In this document: piece after piece, positions 22,925-31,437 of the stretch | Position numbering within the stretch: the first letter of the stretch is position 1 | Layout: every line of letters starts with the position of its first letter | Origin: CAZESS01 sp964414415 | Lineage (GTDB): Archaea > Thermoplasmatota > E2 > UBA202 > DSCA01 | Assembly (NCBI GenBank): GCA_964414415.1 | Contig: CAYPWJ010000014.1 | Span: 1 to 34,779 of the forward strand | Reading direction: 5' to 3' | DNA length: 34,779 nucleotides | Notes under the pieces: model-generated | Told to the model about the DNA's origin: nothing | Databases searched by the model: none | Seen by the model: the letters and a program-made list of their open reading frames with translations, nothing else | Made by a program: the position numbers and the translations under genes

Positions 22925-23699
22925 TACCGTTTTCCAGTCTATGATACAAAATCTTCCGTCTGCTTTGCTCCTTAGCCGGAGGGAAAACCCCGGGGGACAG
23001 CCGATGCAGAAACGCCCTGAAGTTCCGCATGGTGAAGAGGTATCGATGACTGCCTGGATGCCACGGATGCAGCGCAATAGGATTCATATACCAGCGATGC
23101 TCCAGGCCATAGGTGACCAGACGCCATCCCATATCGGCGTTAAACATACCCCCACCGCCTCGCCATATCTCGTCCTCATCCCAGCCATTGCACTCGACAA
23201 TATGTTCCCTCCTGGTAGTAAAGCAGGTGCCAAAGTTGGTGATGGACAGCAGCCGGGTATGCGGATAGACATTCTCCCATGTTGCTTCATCGTAGGCATG
23301 CGGGTGAGGCTCCGCTCTGTCTCGGCCGGTGGTCAACAGCCCGGTATTGTCAATGTGCATCTGAATGACCTTCTTGAGATAGTCCGGCTTGATGAGAAGA
23401 TCTGCATCCATCACCATTACGATGTCTCCTTCAGCCTTTGCAACGCCGTAATTGATGGATTGCGGGTGATGGTACTCGTCGCCGTCATACTCAATATCAT
23501 CTCTGTCCATAGTGCACAAGATAGAGAGCTCCTCTATCTCCTTTTCATACATCAGCAGTTCCTCTTTTATCTCTCCCCAGTAATCTACCCATAGAATCTC
23601 AAAGTCGCGGTAGGTCTGCTCTTTCATGCATTCTAGCAAATGGAAATTTTCACGATACCCGGCATCATAAAGAATGATAGAGGTTTCGGGGTCACTCAT
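22881..23699 (-). CDS. Family 2 glycosyltransferase, possibly with altered C-terminus
   Basis: This 272-residue GT-A domain has TSIILYDAGYRENFHLLECM, FEILWVDYWGE, GDIVMVMDADLLIKPDYL (the DxD metal motif) and ADMGWRLVTYG. Its start ATG overlaps the fcl stop as ATGA, so it belongs to the gmd-fcl operon. The last 15-20 residues overlap the sulfatase remnant in another frame. This suggests a deletion fused the two genes, so the native C-terminus may be lost. Confidence 0.8.
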   Translation of the reverse strand: MSDPETSIILYDAGYRENFHLLECMKEQTYRDFEILWVDYWGEIKEELLMYEKEIEELSILCTMDRDDIEYDGDEYHHPQSINYGVAKAEGDIVMVMDADLLIKPDYLKKVIQMHIDNTGLLTTGRDRAEPHPHAYDEATWENVYPHTRLLSITNFGTCFTTRREHIVECNGWDEDEIWRGGGGMFNADMGWRLVTYGLEHRWYMNPIALHPWHPGSHRYLFTMRNFRAFLHRLSPGVFPPAKEQSRRKILYHRLENGIYRVDNGISSCLLD

Positions 23700-24637
23700 T
23701 TTTCTCTTTCCCTCGTGTACCATTCAATCGTTTTCCGTAACCCCTCTCGAAACGAGGTGCCTGCCTCGAATCCAAATTCTCGTTTGGCTTTGGAGACATC
23801 CAGACGCCTGCGTGGCTGTCCATCGGGTTTAGAGGTATCCCACTGGATATCGCCCTCAAAGTCCATCAAGTCAACGAGCAACTGAACTAGATCCTGGATC
23901 GATATCTCCATGCCCGAGCCGAGGTTGACCGGTTCGCTCTTGTTATACCGTTCCGCAGCCAAGATGATTCCTTCAGCAGCATCCTCCACAAATAAAAACT
24001 CCCGGGTCGGCTTCCCGGTCCCCCACACCACTATATGGTCTTTCCCCTCTACTTGAGCATCATATATTTTTTTGATCAATGCAGGAATCACATGCGACCG
24101 TTCTGGATCAAATTCATCTCGAGGGCCATAGAGATTGACTGGCAGCAAAAAGATGGAATTAAACCCGTACTGCCGCCGGTACGCCTGAGACTGTACCAGC
24201 TGCATCTTTTTCGCTAGCCCATATGGAGCATTCGTCTCTTCAGGATATCCATCCCATAGATTTTCCTCCTCGAATGGCACCGGCGTATACTTTGGATACG
24301 CACAAATCGTTCCGACTGCGACATATTTGCCGGCGTCTGCCTTCCGGGCCTCCTCCATAAGATGCGTACCCATGGTAATGTTGTCATAGTAGAGGTCCCC
24401 TGGATGCCGTTGATTGTATCCTATCCCACCGACATTGGCTGCCAGGTGGATAACAACATCTTTATCTTCAGAGACCTTACGGCAGTTTTCCTTTTCCCGC
24501 AAGTCCCAATTCTTTGACCGAGGAACTATGATATCGTCTTCAGATGCTCCCCTCGAAATGAGTTTTTCATATACATGTGACCCGAGAAATCCTGCTCCCC
24601 CTGTAAGCAGGATTTTCTTTCCATTCCAATAACTCAT
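23696..24637 (-). CDS. fcl: GDP-L-fucose synthase-like epimerase/reductase
   Basis: This 313-residue SDR has TGGAGFLGSHV (NAD(P) site), VIHLAANVGGIGYNQ and the catalytic YGLAKK. GGIGYN..P..YYDN is diagnostic for GDP-4-keto-6-deoxymannose 3,5-epimerase-4-reductase. ATG 24637 overlaps the gmd stop (TAATG), and the end overlaps the GT gene. With Gmd it converts GDP-mannose to GDP-L-fucose. A related GDP-6-deoxyhexose reductase cannot be excluded. Confidence 0.87.
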   Translation of the reverse strand: MSYWNGKKILLTGGAGFLGSHVYEKLISRGASEDDIIVPRSKNWDLREKENCRKVSEDKDVVIHLAANVGGIGYNQRHPGDLYYDNITMGTHLMEEARKADAGKYVAVGTICAYPKYTPVPFEEENLWDGYPEETNAPYGLAKKMQLVQSQAYRRQYGFNSIFLLPVNLYGPRDEFDPERSHVIPALIKKIYDAQVEGKDHIVVWGTGKPTREFLFVEDAAEGIILAAERYNKSEPVNLGSGMEISIQDLVQLLVDLMDFEGDIQWDTSKPDGQPRRRLDVSKAKREFGFEAGTSFREGLRKTIEWYTREREK

Positions 24638-25734
24638 TAGTCGCCACCCCACCATTTTTCCTGGAAGGTATCCTCGATGATTTTATCGCCTTCCCCTGGC
24701 GCATCCAATCCGGTTCTTCGCATATCTGCATCCATCATTATTTTCACCAATTCCTTATATCCTATCTTAGGACGCCAGCCAAGTTTCCGTTCAGCTTTTG
24801 AACTGTCGCCGCATAGCACTTCGACGTCAACTGGCCTGAAGTAACGGGGGTCAACCTCAACTAAAACATCCCCGGAGTCACTATGTAGCCCCTTCTCCAT
24901 TTTGCCCGTCCCCTCCCATGTTATATCATATCCAGCATAGTTGAACGCTGCCTTCGTGAACTCCCGTACAGTATGAGATTCTCCAGTAGCAACTACATAA
25001 TCATCAGGCATCTCATGGTTCAACATTTCCCACATTACTTCTACATATTCAGGGGCGAACCCCCAATCTCGCTGGGCATTTAAATTTCCTAAATAAATTC
25101 TATCCTGGTTACCAGCCGCTATATTGGCGACAGCACGAGTAATCTTACGAGTAACAAACGTCTCTCCCCTGCGAGGAGATTCATGGTTGAACAAAATGCC
25201 GTTACATGCAAAGAGATTATATGCATCCCTGTAATTTTTGGTGACCCAATGGGAAAACACCTTCGCCGCTGCATATGGACTCTCCGGATCAAATGGGGTG
25301 GTCTCCGATTGTGGCGACTCAGAGGCATTTCCGAACATTTCGCTCGTGGAAGCCTGATAAAACCTACATTTGACTCCTACTTCTTTTATGGCATCCAATA
25401 GTCTGAGAGTACCCAAGGCATCGACATCCGCAGTATATTCTGGCACCTCAAACGATACCTTTACATGACTCTGCGCCGCCAAGTTATAAATTTCATCCGG
25501 GTCTACCTTGTCCAGTATCCTGTTAAGATTACTGGAATCAGTCATATCTCCATAATGCAAAATAAACTTCACATTCTTTTCATGAGGATCCTGATAAATG
25601 TGGTCTATCCTGTCGGTTTTGATGAGGCTCGCTCGTCTCTTTATACCGTGTACCTCATATCCTTTGCTAAGTAACAATTCAGCCAGATAAGATCCATCCT
25701 GCCCGGTAACACCAGTGATCAAAGCTTTTTTCAT
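24637..25734 (-). CDS. gmd: GDP-mannose 4,6-dehydratase
   Basis: This 365-residue protein starts KKALITGVTGQDGSYLAELLL and has GIKRRAS, NLAAQSHVKVSFE, STSEMFGNASESPQSE and PYAAAKVFSHW (catalytic YxxxK). Length and motifs match Gmd throughout. ATG 25734 is used; the longer frame adds eight non-conserved residues. It is the first gene downstream of the IS481-type insertion. Any promoter must lie in the short gap at 25735-25790 or in the IS end. Confidence 0.94.
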   Translation of the reverse strand: MKKALITGVTGQDGSYLAELLLSKGYEVHGIKRRASLIKTDRIDHIYQDPHEKNVKFILHYGDMTDSSNLNRILDKVDPDEIYNLAAQSHVKVSFEVPEYTADVDALGTLRLLDAIKEVGVKCRFYQASTSEMFGNASESPQSETTPFDPESPYAAAKVFSHWVTKNYRDAYNLFACNGILFNHESPRRGETFVTRKITRAVANIAAGNQDRIYLGNLNAQRDWGFAPEYVEVMWEMLNHEMPDDYVVATGESHTVREFTKAAFNYAGYDITWEGTGKMEKGLHSDSGDVLVEVDPRYFRPVDVEVLCGDSSKAERKLGWRPKIGYKELVKIMMDADMRRTGLDAPGEGDKIIEDTFQEKWWGGD

Positions 25735-25775
25735 TTTGTCGAACAAGCATAACGACAATCAATAAAATTGTTTTG

Positions 25776-25790
25776 GTTTCTGATTTCTCA
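25776..25790. repeat. 15-bp target duplication, left copy
   Basis: GTTTCTGATTTCTCA is repeated exactly at 26818-26832, flanking the IS481-type element. Confidence 0.85.
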
Positions 25791-26817
25791 TGTAGTGTCC
25801 TGAAATTATTTAACATCGTGTCATCGTGGTCTGTTTTACCTGTCATGCTATCCCGTTCCAGAGCCATTCATTGGCATACTGCATGATGCGTTCAGGAGGC
25901 AGTTTCCGGTAGAAGGCCTTGTGTGGCGTGTCGTAGTGTCCGTGGAAGATGAGGCTCATGTGGGGCTTGACGTGGTTGTACCAGTGCACCGTCTGACCCA
26001 TATCATACTTGAAGAGCGGCAGTTTCTCTTCCAGGGTTCGATATAGCCGTTCGATTTTGCCGTTGGTCTGCGGATGGCTGACCCGCCCCACGATATGACG
26101 GATGTCCAGCTCTCTGCAATGTCGTTCAAACCGGGACAGGCCCTTCTGTTTCTTTTCACCGCCGGCAGCGCAAAACTGTGTTCCCTGGTCGGTGAGCACT
26201 TCCCGTGGTGTGCCCCACTGCTGGATGCAGTCATCCAGCAGCTGTACGGCATTGCCAGCCGTCTCTGCGTCTACCAGGGCATGTCCCATGACATGCCGTG
26301 AGGCGTCATCCTGATAGGCAATGATCCATTTCTCCAGGCTGCTGAGCCATTTGTAGTCGGTATGCCACAGGCTCATGGAATGCTGGCGTTCCCATCGCAC
26401 CCATCGCCGTTTTTGTTGCTTCTTTCTATTCCCGCTGGCCATACCATCCCTCCTCATGTACCGATGAATCTTGTTGTGGCTAATCTTCACTCCATAGTCG
26501 GCTGGATGATGTCTTCGAGCATCCGGGCGCCCATCCGATAGACCTGGTAGGCTTCATCGATGAGCTCCCGCTCCCTTGTGGAGAGCGGCTCAGCCGGTCT
26601 CCCCGGCCGCTGCAACGTTGGCATCTCTCCCGTCTGCTTGTACTCGTTCCAGAGCTGGCTGACCCCGCTGCCGGGTCACATCCTGCACCTGCCCGATCTC
26701 CTGCTCGGTGCGTTCTCCCTTCTCCATCTCCCGGATGATCCACCTGATCTTCGCATCGTCCAGCTTCGACATCCCAACATAGCATTTCCGTTTGTTAAAT
26801 GTTTTCAGGACACTACA
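25791..26817 (-). mobile_element. IS481-type insertion sequence
   Basis: The 1027-bp element has 25-bp terminal inverted repeats that differ at two positions (both begin TGTAGTGTCCTGAAA and end TTTAACA). It is flanked by a perfect 15-bp target duplication, within the range known for IS481. Perfect flanks suggest a fairly recent insertion, yet its transposase is frameshifted. Confidence 0.88.
25843..26772 (-). pseudogene. IS481-type transposase with two frameshifts
   Basis: It starts at ATG 26772 (MSKLDDAKIRWIIREMEKGE, helix-turn-helix). An extra G at the G4 run (26663-26666, C's on the plus strand) shifts to the frame with VSQLWNEYKQTGEMPTLQRP. A second shift near 26500-26515 leads into ISHNKIHRYM and the catalytic core: LWHTDYKW, LTDQGTQF and NGKIERLYRT supply D, D and E. 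The core ends at 25843. Programmed frameshifting is not typical of IS481, so it is probably dead. Confidence 0.8.
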
Positions 26818-26832
26818 GTTTCTGATTTCTCA
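26818..26832. repeat. 15-bp target duplication, right copy
   Basis: This is the exact partner of 25776-25790. Its last three bases (26830-26832) are the complement of the stop codon of the upstream phosphatase-superfamily gene. Confidence 0.85.
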
Positions 26833-27714
26833 ATGGACTAGCATCTCCTCGATCTTCCAGCGGAAGTCAATCAACCTAGGGTGTTTTAAGCCTAACGGTT
26901 TATTCACCGAGTAAAAGCCATGGCTGGTATGGACACCCTTCCACTGCCCATGGTCGGAGACGATGAGCAACAGTGTGTCATCATCCAGACGGCGGCGTAG
27001 ATTGCCGACAAATTCATCGAACATCAGATAAAACTCCGCCATCTTCCTGTCGCTGGCGAAAAACACGTGCTGGATGCCGTCCAGACACCAGAAATACTGC
27101 ATCGCCAGCCGCCAGTCCGAATCCTGCAGCCACCCTAGCATCTCGCCGGACCGCCGCTTGAACTCCTTTTTACATTGCATCTCGAATATCGGGCGATAGG
27201 CCTTATCCTCGATTGCCTCAAGCGTCCGCTCCGCATACGGCGGAATGTACTCGTCGTAGATGGGGACATGTGCATGGATCGACTCAGGGATTACGTCAAA
27301 CATCGTGTCAGCCTGGATGTCAGCCCTGACAGGACGACGGACCAGCCCCCACCGGCCAAGCAACGCATAGAACGTCGTCATGACACGTGACTTCTCCGTC
27401 GTCTTCCGCTCAACCACGTCGGTCGGCCGATCCGACTGCGGGTTCAACAAAAACTTGACCCGTGGGAGCACCATGTTGACCACGGACTGCAGCGGCTGCT
27501 TGAACACCCGATGGGTCACGTAGCCCATCTCCCGGGGCATCCGCCCCGTGATAAAACACGGCCACACGATACGGGTGTTCGGCTCCTCACCGGGATAGAG
27601 CGGCAGCCTCGTCTTCCCGTATTCCTCCTGCTGTAAGTTAGCGAGATTCCACCGCTCCACCAGGTCGTATTCAAGCGCGTCGATACCCAGAACCAAAACC
27701 CGTTCTATCTTCAT
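26830..27714 (-). CDS. Alkaline-phosphatase-superfamily protein, altered nucleophile site
   Basis: This 294-residue protein has VLVLGIDALEYDLVERW (metal-binding Asp) and LIVSDHGQWKGVHTSHGFY (DHG and His ligands), the frame of type I phosphodiesterase/nucleotide pyrophosphatase proteins. Where its tandem paralogue has WTSFIAG with a Thr/Ser nucleophile, this protein reads WPCFITG, and the following DHG is replaced by EMG. It may therefore be inactive or use Cys. ATG 27714 overlaps the paralogue stop (ATGA). The IS481-type element sits at its stop codon. Confidence 0.8.
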   Translation of the reverse strand: MKIERVLVLGIDALEYDLVERWNLANLQQEEYGKTRLPLYPGEEPNTRIVWPCFITGRMPREMGYVTHRVFKQPLQSVVNMVLPRVKFLLNPQSDRPTDVVERKTTEKSRVMTTFYALLGRWGLVRRPVRADIQADTMFDVIPESIHAHVPIYDEYIPPYAERTLEAIEDKAYRPIFEMQCKKEFKRRSGEMLGWLQDSDWRLAMQYFWCLDGIQHVFFASDRKMAEFYLMFDEFVGNLRRRLDDDTLLLIVSDHGQWKGVHTSHGFYSVNKPLGLKHPRLIDFRWKIEEMLVH

Positions 27715-28622
27715 TCTCCCAGGATGTCCTCCACAATCCATCTGAAATCCACAAATCGCGGCTGATCCAAGCCAAGCTGCCGGTTCACCGAGAAAAAGCC
27801 ATGATCCGTATGAACACCCCTATTCTGGCCGTGATCGGAGACGATGAGCAACAACGTGTCATCATCCAGACGGCGGCGTAGATTGCCGACAAACTCGTCG
27901 AACATGAGATAAAACCTGGCAATCTTCTTATCGCTATAAAAAAAGGCATGCTGGACGCCGTCAAGCACATAAAAATACTGCATCAACAGCCGCCAGTCAT
28001 TCCGCCTGTCCAGCCACTCCATCACCTCGTTCGAGCGCTGCTGGAACTCTTCCTTACACGCCATCTCAAAGATGGGACGATACGCCTTCTCCTCGATGGC
28101 TTTCACGATCTTTTTCTTATACGAAGGAAAAGCATTATCGTCATATACAGGGATATGCAAATGATTGGCCCACGAATCATCAAACAGCGTATCCGACTGG
28201 ATGTCCTTCCGCCCCGGCTCCCGCGAGAGATGAAGCGAAGCAATCGCATCGCTGACAGCGTCAAGCATCTTCCGCTTCGTCGACTTATGCTCCTCCACCG
28301 GCGTAAAATGATCGCCGCCCGCCTGCCGCCCGACATGCCGGAGATACCACCGGTAGAGAGAATTGAGCGGATATATCTTAACCGTATCCACTCCGTGATC
28401 CTTCGGCGGTCGACCCGCGATAAAACTCGTCCACATAATGGGAGTCACTGGATCCCCATACAGGTATCCGTCCTCCGGCTCTATCGGCAGCCTCGACCGG
28501 CCGTATTCCTCCTGCTTCAGGTTGTCAAGGCTCCACCGCTCGACAAGGTCGTACTCCACGGCGTCAATACCCAGGATGAGTACTCGGTTGACCTCGCCCT
28601 CGCCTTCGCGGTCCACAGTCAT
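27711..28622 (-). CDS. Alkaline-phosphatase-superfamily phosphodiesterase-like protein
   Basis: This 303-residue protein has VLILGIDAVEYDLVERW, the nucleophile region MWTSFIAGRPPKDHGV, and LIVSDHGQNRGVHTDHGFF, covering the metal sites of the superfamily. No signal peptide is seen, so it is likely cytoplasmic. Possible substrates are nucleotide sugars, sulfate or phosphate esters of glycans, or phosphoglycans; none can be picked. ATG 28622 overlaps the GT4 stop (ATGA). It is about the same size as its downstream paralogue and shares long identical stretches with it, so the two arose by tandem duplication. Confidence 0.84.
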   Translation of the reverse strand: MTVDREGEGEVNRVLILGIDAVEYDLVERWSLDNLKQEEYGRSRLPIEPEDGYLYGDPVTPIMWTSFIAGRPPKDHGVDTVKIYPLNSLYRWYLRHVGRQAGGDHFTPVEEHKSTKRKMLDAVSDAIASLHLSREPGRKDIQSDTLFDDSWANHLHIPVYDDNAFPSYKKKIVKAIEEKAYRPIFEMACKEEFQQRSNEVMEWLDRRNDWRLLMQYFYVLDGVQHAFFYSDKKIARFYLMFDEFVGNLRRRLDDDTLLLIVSDHGQNRGVHTDHGFFSVNRQLGLDQPRFVDFRWIVEDILGE

Positions 28623-29647
28623 CCAGCCACCTCCCGGTAAACCCCGGCGGTCCGCCCGGCAAGACGCCTCCACGAAAACCGGCTGGTCGCCCACACATAG
28701 GCACGGTCGCCCATCCCCTGATAGTCCATCGAAAAAAGCTCCACAACGGCGTCACGCAAGGCATCGACGTCACCCGGCGGCACCAAAAGCCCCGTCTCCC
28801 CCTCCCGGACCACCTCCGGCATCCCGCCACAATGGGTCGTCACCACCGGCCGATGGAACGAATACGCCAATGGTACCACCCCCGACGTCGAAATCCGCCG
28901 ATAGGGTAGCACAACGACATCGGCAGCGTTAAAATACAGCTGCACCTCCTGGTCGGGCACATATCTGGGGACAACCCGGAGATTGGACACCGACCGCTCT
29001 TTCTCTTGCAGCGAAGCAACCACCTCCCGGCTCTCCCCGCTCCCCACAACCAGTCCCAGATAGTCGTCATCCAGCCCTGCCATAGCGTCAGCGAAGACCT
29101 CCATACCCTTATATGGGCGCATCATCCCGAAACAGAGCGCGACTTTTTTCTCCAGCGGGATGCCCAGCCGCCGGCGTGCCTCATCTCTGTCGACCTCATC
29201 GGGATACGAATCCTCAAACGTCGGATGCGCGATCACCGTCACCTTCCCCGTGTCCACGTCAAGGATGTCACGCAGCCGCTCCACGTTCGCCTCATAATGA
29301 ACAAAGACGGCATCCGCCTGCAAATACAACCAGCGGGTCTTCTCCACGTCAACCGCGCTGGCCTCATGCGGCAACACGTTGTGCACCGTCCAGACCAGCC
29401 GATAGCCGAGGACACGACACCATCTAACAAACAGCTTCATCAGCCAGACAAAGGGAAACACATACAGCCAGTGGACATGCACAACGCTATAGCCCTGCCG
29501 CCGGAGCCACCACAGCCGCAAAAAATTCAGCGGGGTGGCATAATGAAATGGAGGAAACAGGGATACCTCCACGTCTCGCTGTGCCAGCGACTGACAAAGC
29601 CGATGAATGTACTCGTGGTCATGAGGTATCATAACCGTTTTTGTCAT
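28619..29647 (-). CDS. Family 4 (GT-B) glycosyltransferase
   Basis: This 342-residue GT-B protein has the donor-side motifs ALCFGMMRPYKGMEVFADAM, VVLPYRRISTSGVVPLAYS, GGMPEVVREGETGLLVPPGD and the helix after it. The N-terminal half has VVHVHWLYVFPFVWLMKLF, probably a membrane-facing segment. Its start overlaps the preceding asparagine-synthase-like gene by ATGA. The role is likely glycan assembly on the cytoplasmic face; sugar and acceptor are unknown. Confidence 0.9.
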   Translation of the reverse strand: MTKTVMIPHDHEYIHRLCQSLAQRDVEVSLFPPFHYATPLNFLRLWWLRRQGYSVVHVHWLYVFPFVWLMKLFVRWCRVLGYRLVWTVHNVLPHEASAVDVEKTRWLYLQADAVFVHYEANVERLRDILDVDTGKVTVIAHPTFEDSYPDEVDRDEARRRLGIPLEKKVALCFGMMRPYKGMEVFADAMAGLDDDYLGLVVGSGESREVVASLQEKERSVSNLRVVPRYVPDQEVQLYFNAADVVVLPYRRISTSGVVPLAYSFHRPVVTTHCGGMPEVVREGETGLLVPPGDVDALRDAVVELFSMDYQGMGDRAYVWATSRFSWRRLAGRTAGVYREVAG

Positions 29648-31275
29648 GATACCGTATCTCTCCGGTGATCGTCATCCGCCACATTGTTCATCCAGTACGA
29701 TGTAACGAACAGCAGATAGAAAAAATAGCCGTGTTTGCCGCCGCCGACGTTCTCCGCCAGCCCCTCAACGTTGTCGCACAGCCCTGCCTCCGCTATCTCC
29801 CCCGCCATGTAATCCAGGAGCGATGGCTTCGCCTGGATGGTGGCGCCGACCTCCTCGATCGTGCTCGCCCCGGGAGACAGCGTGTTCTTGACCGTCTTCG
29901 CCACATTAGTCACATGCTGCAGCCGCCGCGGCGCCCCAAGCGGCAACCCGAACGTGGTGACCGGCACCCGGCGGTATGGCTCCGGCATCCTGCGGAGCAG
30001 CGAATAATAGAGCTTGTTGTTCACCCGGTCCCGCCGCCGCCTGCAGCTAAAATAAAAATCATAATCCATAAAGGGAAACAACGCCTCCTTCCCTCTGGAC
30101 TGTGTGAAAATCTGCCGTCGGCGCATCCGGACGAAAAAATGGTAATCCTCGACGTTGACCCGGTCAAACGGAACAGGAGCCGACGTCAACCGCTCCCGGG
30201 CCACATCCGACAGATACGTTTTCCATATGTCGCCTGATATTTTTTGGGCACCCTCATGCAATATCCGTTTATCCACTTCGGGAAATCGAACGCCGAACAG
30301 GATGGTCAACAGGAAAAGATTATGGCGGAGGATGAAAAATTTCCCGCCGATGATAGGAGCGTTCGCCCCGGTTAACCATACATCACGCCGCTGACCTGTT
30401 GTCGATGATTTGCGCAGCTTTCTGACCAGGAAGGGATTGGTCGCCGAAAAAAGCTCTCTGAGCTCGTGTTCATCCTCGATGGCTGAATGCGAAACAATTC
30501 TATGGTCTTTGACCGGCACATGCTCGGTCAGCTCCCGGGCGTAGGTGACGTCGGCGCGCTGTGCCGCGTCCATTGGCTCGCCGTGGCCGGTGACCGCCAC
30601 CAGGTCCTCCTTGTTCGGCCAGTGATACAGCATATATCGGGAGTCCACGCCGCCGGACAGGCCGAGCTCGTAGTCGATGTCGTCGTGGTAGAGCCGCTGG
30701 CAGGCCTGCCGGAACAACGCCTCCACATCCCGAGAGAGCGTGACGTCCCCGGGGGTGTAGTCGTGGATGCGTAGCTCGTGCTCCTGCAGGTCATATTCCA
30801 GGATTGCATGCGGCGGCAGCACCCTGATATATCTGTCCTGCGTCCGCTGCCACAAAAAGTAGCCGTAGGTGAGATACTGCGAGATGGCGTACCAGTCGAT
30901 CTCCCGATGGGGAAGGTTGAGGATGCTTGAGGAACACATGAACGGCTCACAGGTGGTATAATAGAACGGCAGCGAGCCGAAGTAGTCGTTCGCCACATAC
31001 AGCTTGTCGTCGTTTTTGTCGTGCACCAGCAGGTTGAACTTGCCGGTCTTTATCTTCTCGACGAAGCGGATGCCATGTCTTTTGTAGAGCTCGTGTAGCC
31101 GATGCAGCGTCTCCTGCCGCAGACATTCACCGACGTCCTCCTCCAGCACGAGGTAGCCGTCGACCGCGATGACGACGTCACTGGACTCATATAGGTCATC
31201 AAAAAAAACCTGGTTCAGATTGACTGTTAGCTCGCCGTCAACATAATGAAACCCGATGTCATCGATGTCTGCCAT
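29644..31275 (-). CDS. Asparagine-synthase-like amide ligase without glutaminase Cys
   Basis: This 543-residue protein has an N-terminal Ntn-type region (GKFNLLVHDKNDDKLYVANDYFGSLPFYY) joined to an AsnB synthetase domain with the PP-loop LGLSGGVDSRYML. The residue after Met is Ala (MADIDD), so the Cys2 needed for glutamine hydrolysis is missing, as in beta-lactam synthetase and other repurposed family members. It probably adenylates a carboxylate and joins it to ammonia or an amine. In glycan loci such enzymes often amidate uronic acids. A TATATAAAA stretch at about 31312-31320 makes it the first gene of the operon. Confidence 0.84.
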   Translation of the reverse strand: MADIDDIGFHYVDGELTVNLNQVFFDDLYESSDVVIAVDGYLVLEEDVGECLRQETLHRLHELYKRHGIRFVEKIKTGKFNLLVHDKNDDKLYVANDYFGSLPFYYTTCEPFMCSSSILNLPHREIDWYAISQYLTYGYFLWQRTQDRYIRVLPPHAILEYDLQEHELRIHDYTPGDVTLSRDVEALFRQACQRLYHDDIDYELGLSGGVDSRYMLYHWPNKEDLVAVTGHGEPMDAAQRADVTYARELTEHVPVKDHRIVSHSAIEDEHELRELFSATNPFLVRKLRKSSTTGQRRDVWLTGANAPIIGGKFFILRHNLFLLTILFGVRFPEVDKRILHEGAQKISGDIWKTYLSDVARERLTSAPVPFDRVNVEDYHFFVRMRRRQIFTQSRGKEALFPFMDYDFYFSCRRRRDRVNNKLYYSLLRRMPEPYRRVPVTTFGLPLGAPRRLQHVTNVAKTVKNTLSPGASTIEEVGATIQAKPSLLDYMAGEIAEAGLCDNVEGLAENVGGGKHGYFFYLLFVTSYWMNNVADDDHRRDTVS

Positions 31276-31437
31276 GATATATGCCTGCAGCTAGCGGAAC
31301 ATGCCGGATTTTTTTATATAATTTGTTGTTTTACCGCACCCCGAGTTTCCATATAACTTAAATACAGCAGCCTCATTGCCATGGATGCAGGTGCACAACC
31401 AGATATTGCTCTGCATTTACCTCATGGCAGTGGTATC

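Noticed and set aside
22736..23077. A complete 113-residue protein on the minus strand
   Set aside because: Only the last 62 codons resemble a protein family (sulfatase C-terminus). The upstream part is the GT2 gene read in the wrong frame.
27948..28640. 230-codon plus-strand frame opposite the phosphodiesterase-like gene
   Set aside because: The minus strand carries clear catalytic motifs and ATGA-coupled starts; the plus frame shows no domain.
29006..29668. 220-codon plus-strand frame opposite the GT4 gene
   Set aside because: It is antisense to a well-supported GT-B enzyme and has no recognisable features or promoter.
31345..31385. An eighth copy of the flippase-promoter element upstream of the cysteate synthase gene
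   Set aside because: Only GTTTCCATAT and a loosely placed TTAAA are shared; the CATTCACAGGGG and ATAGCCCGG parts are absent, so a simple promoter resemblance is more likely.
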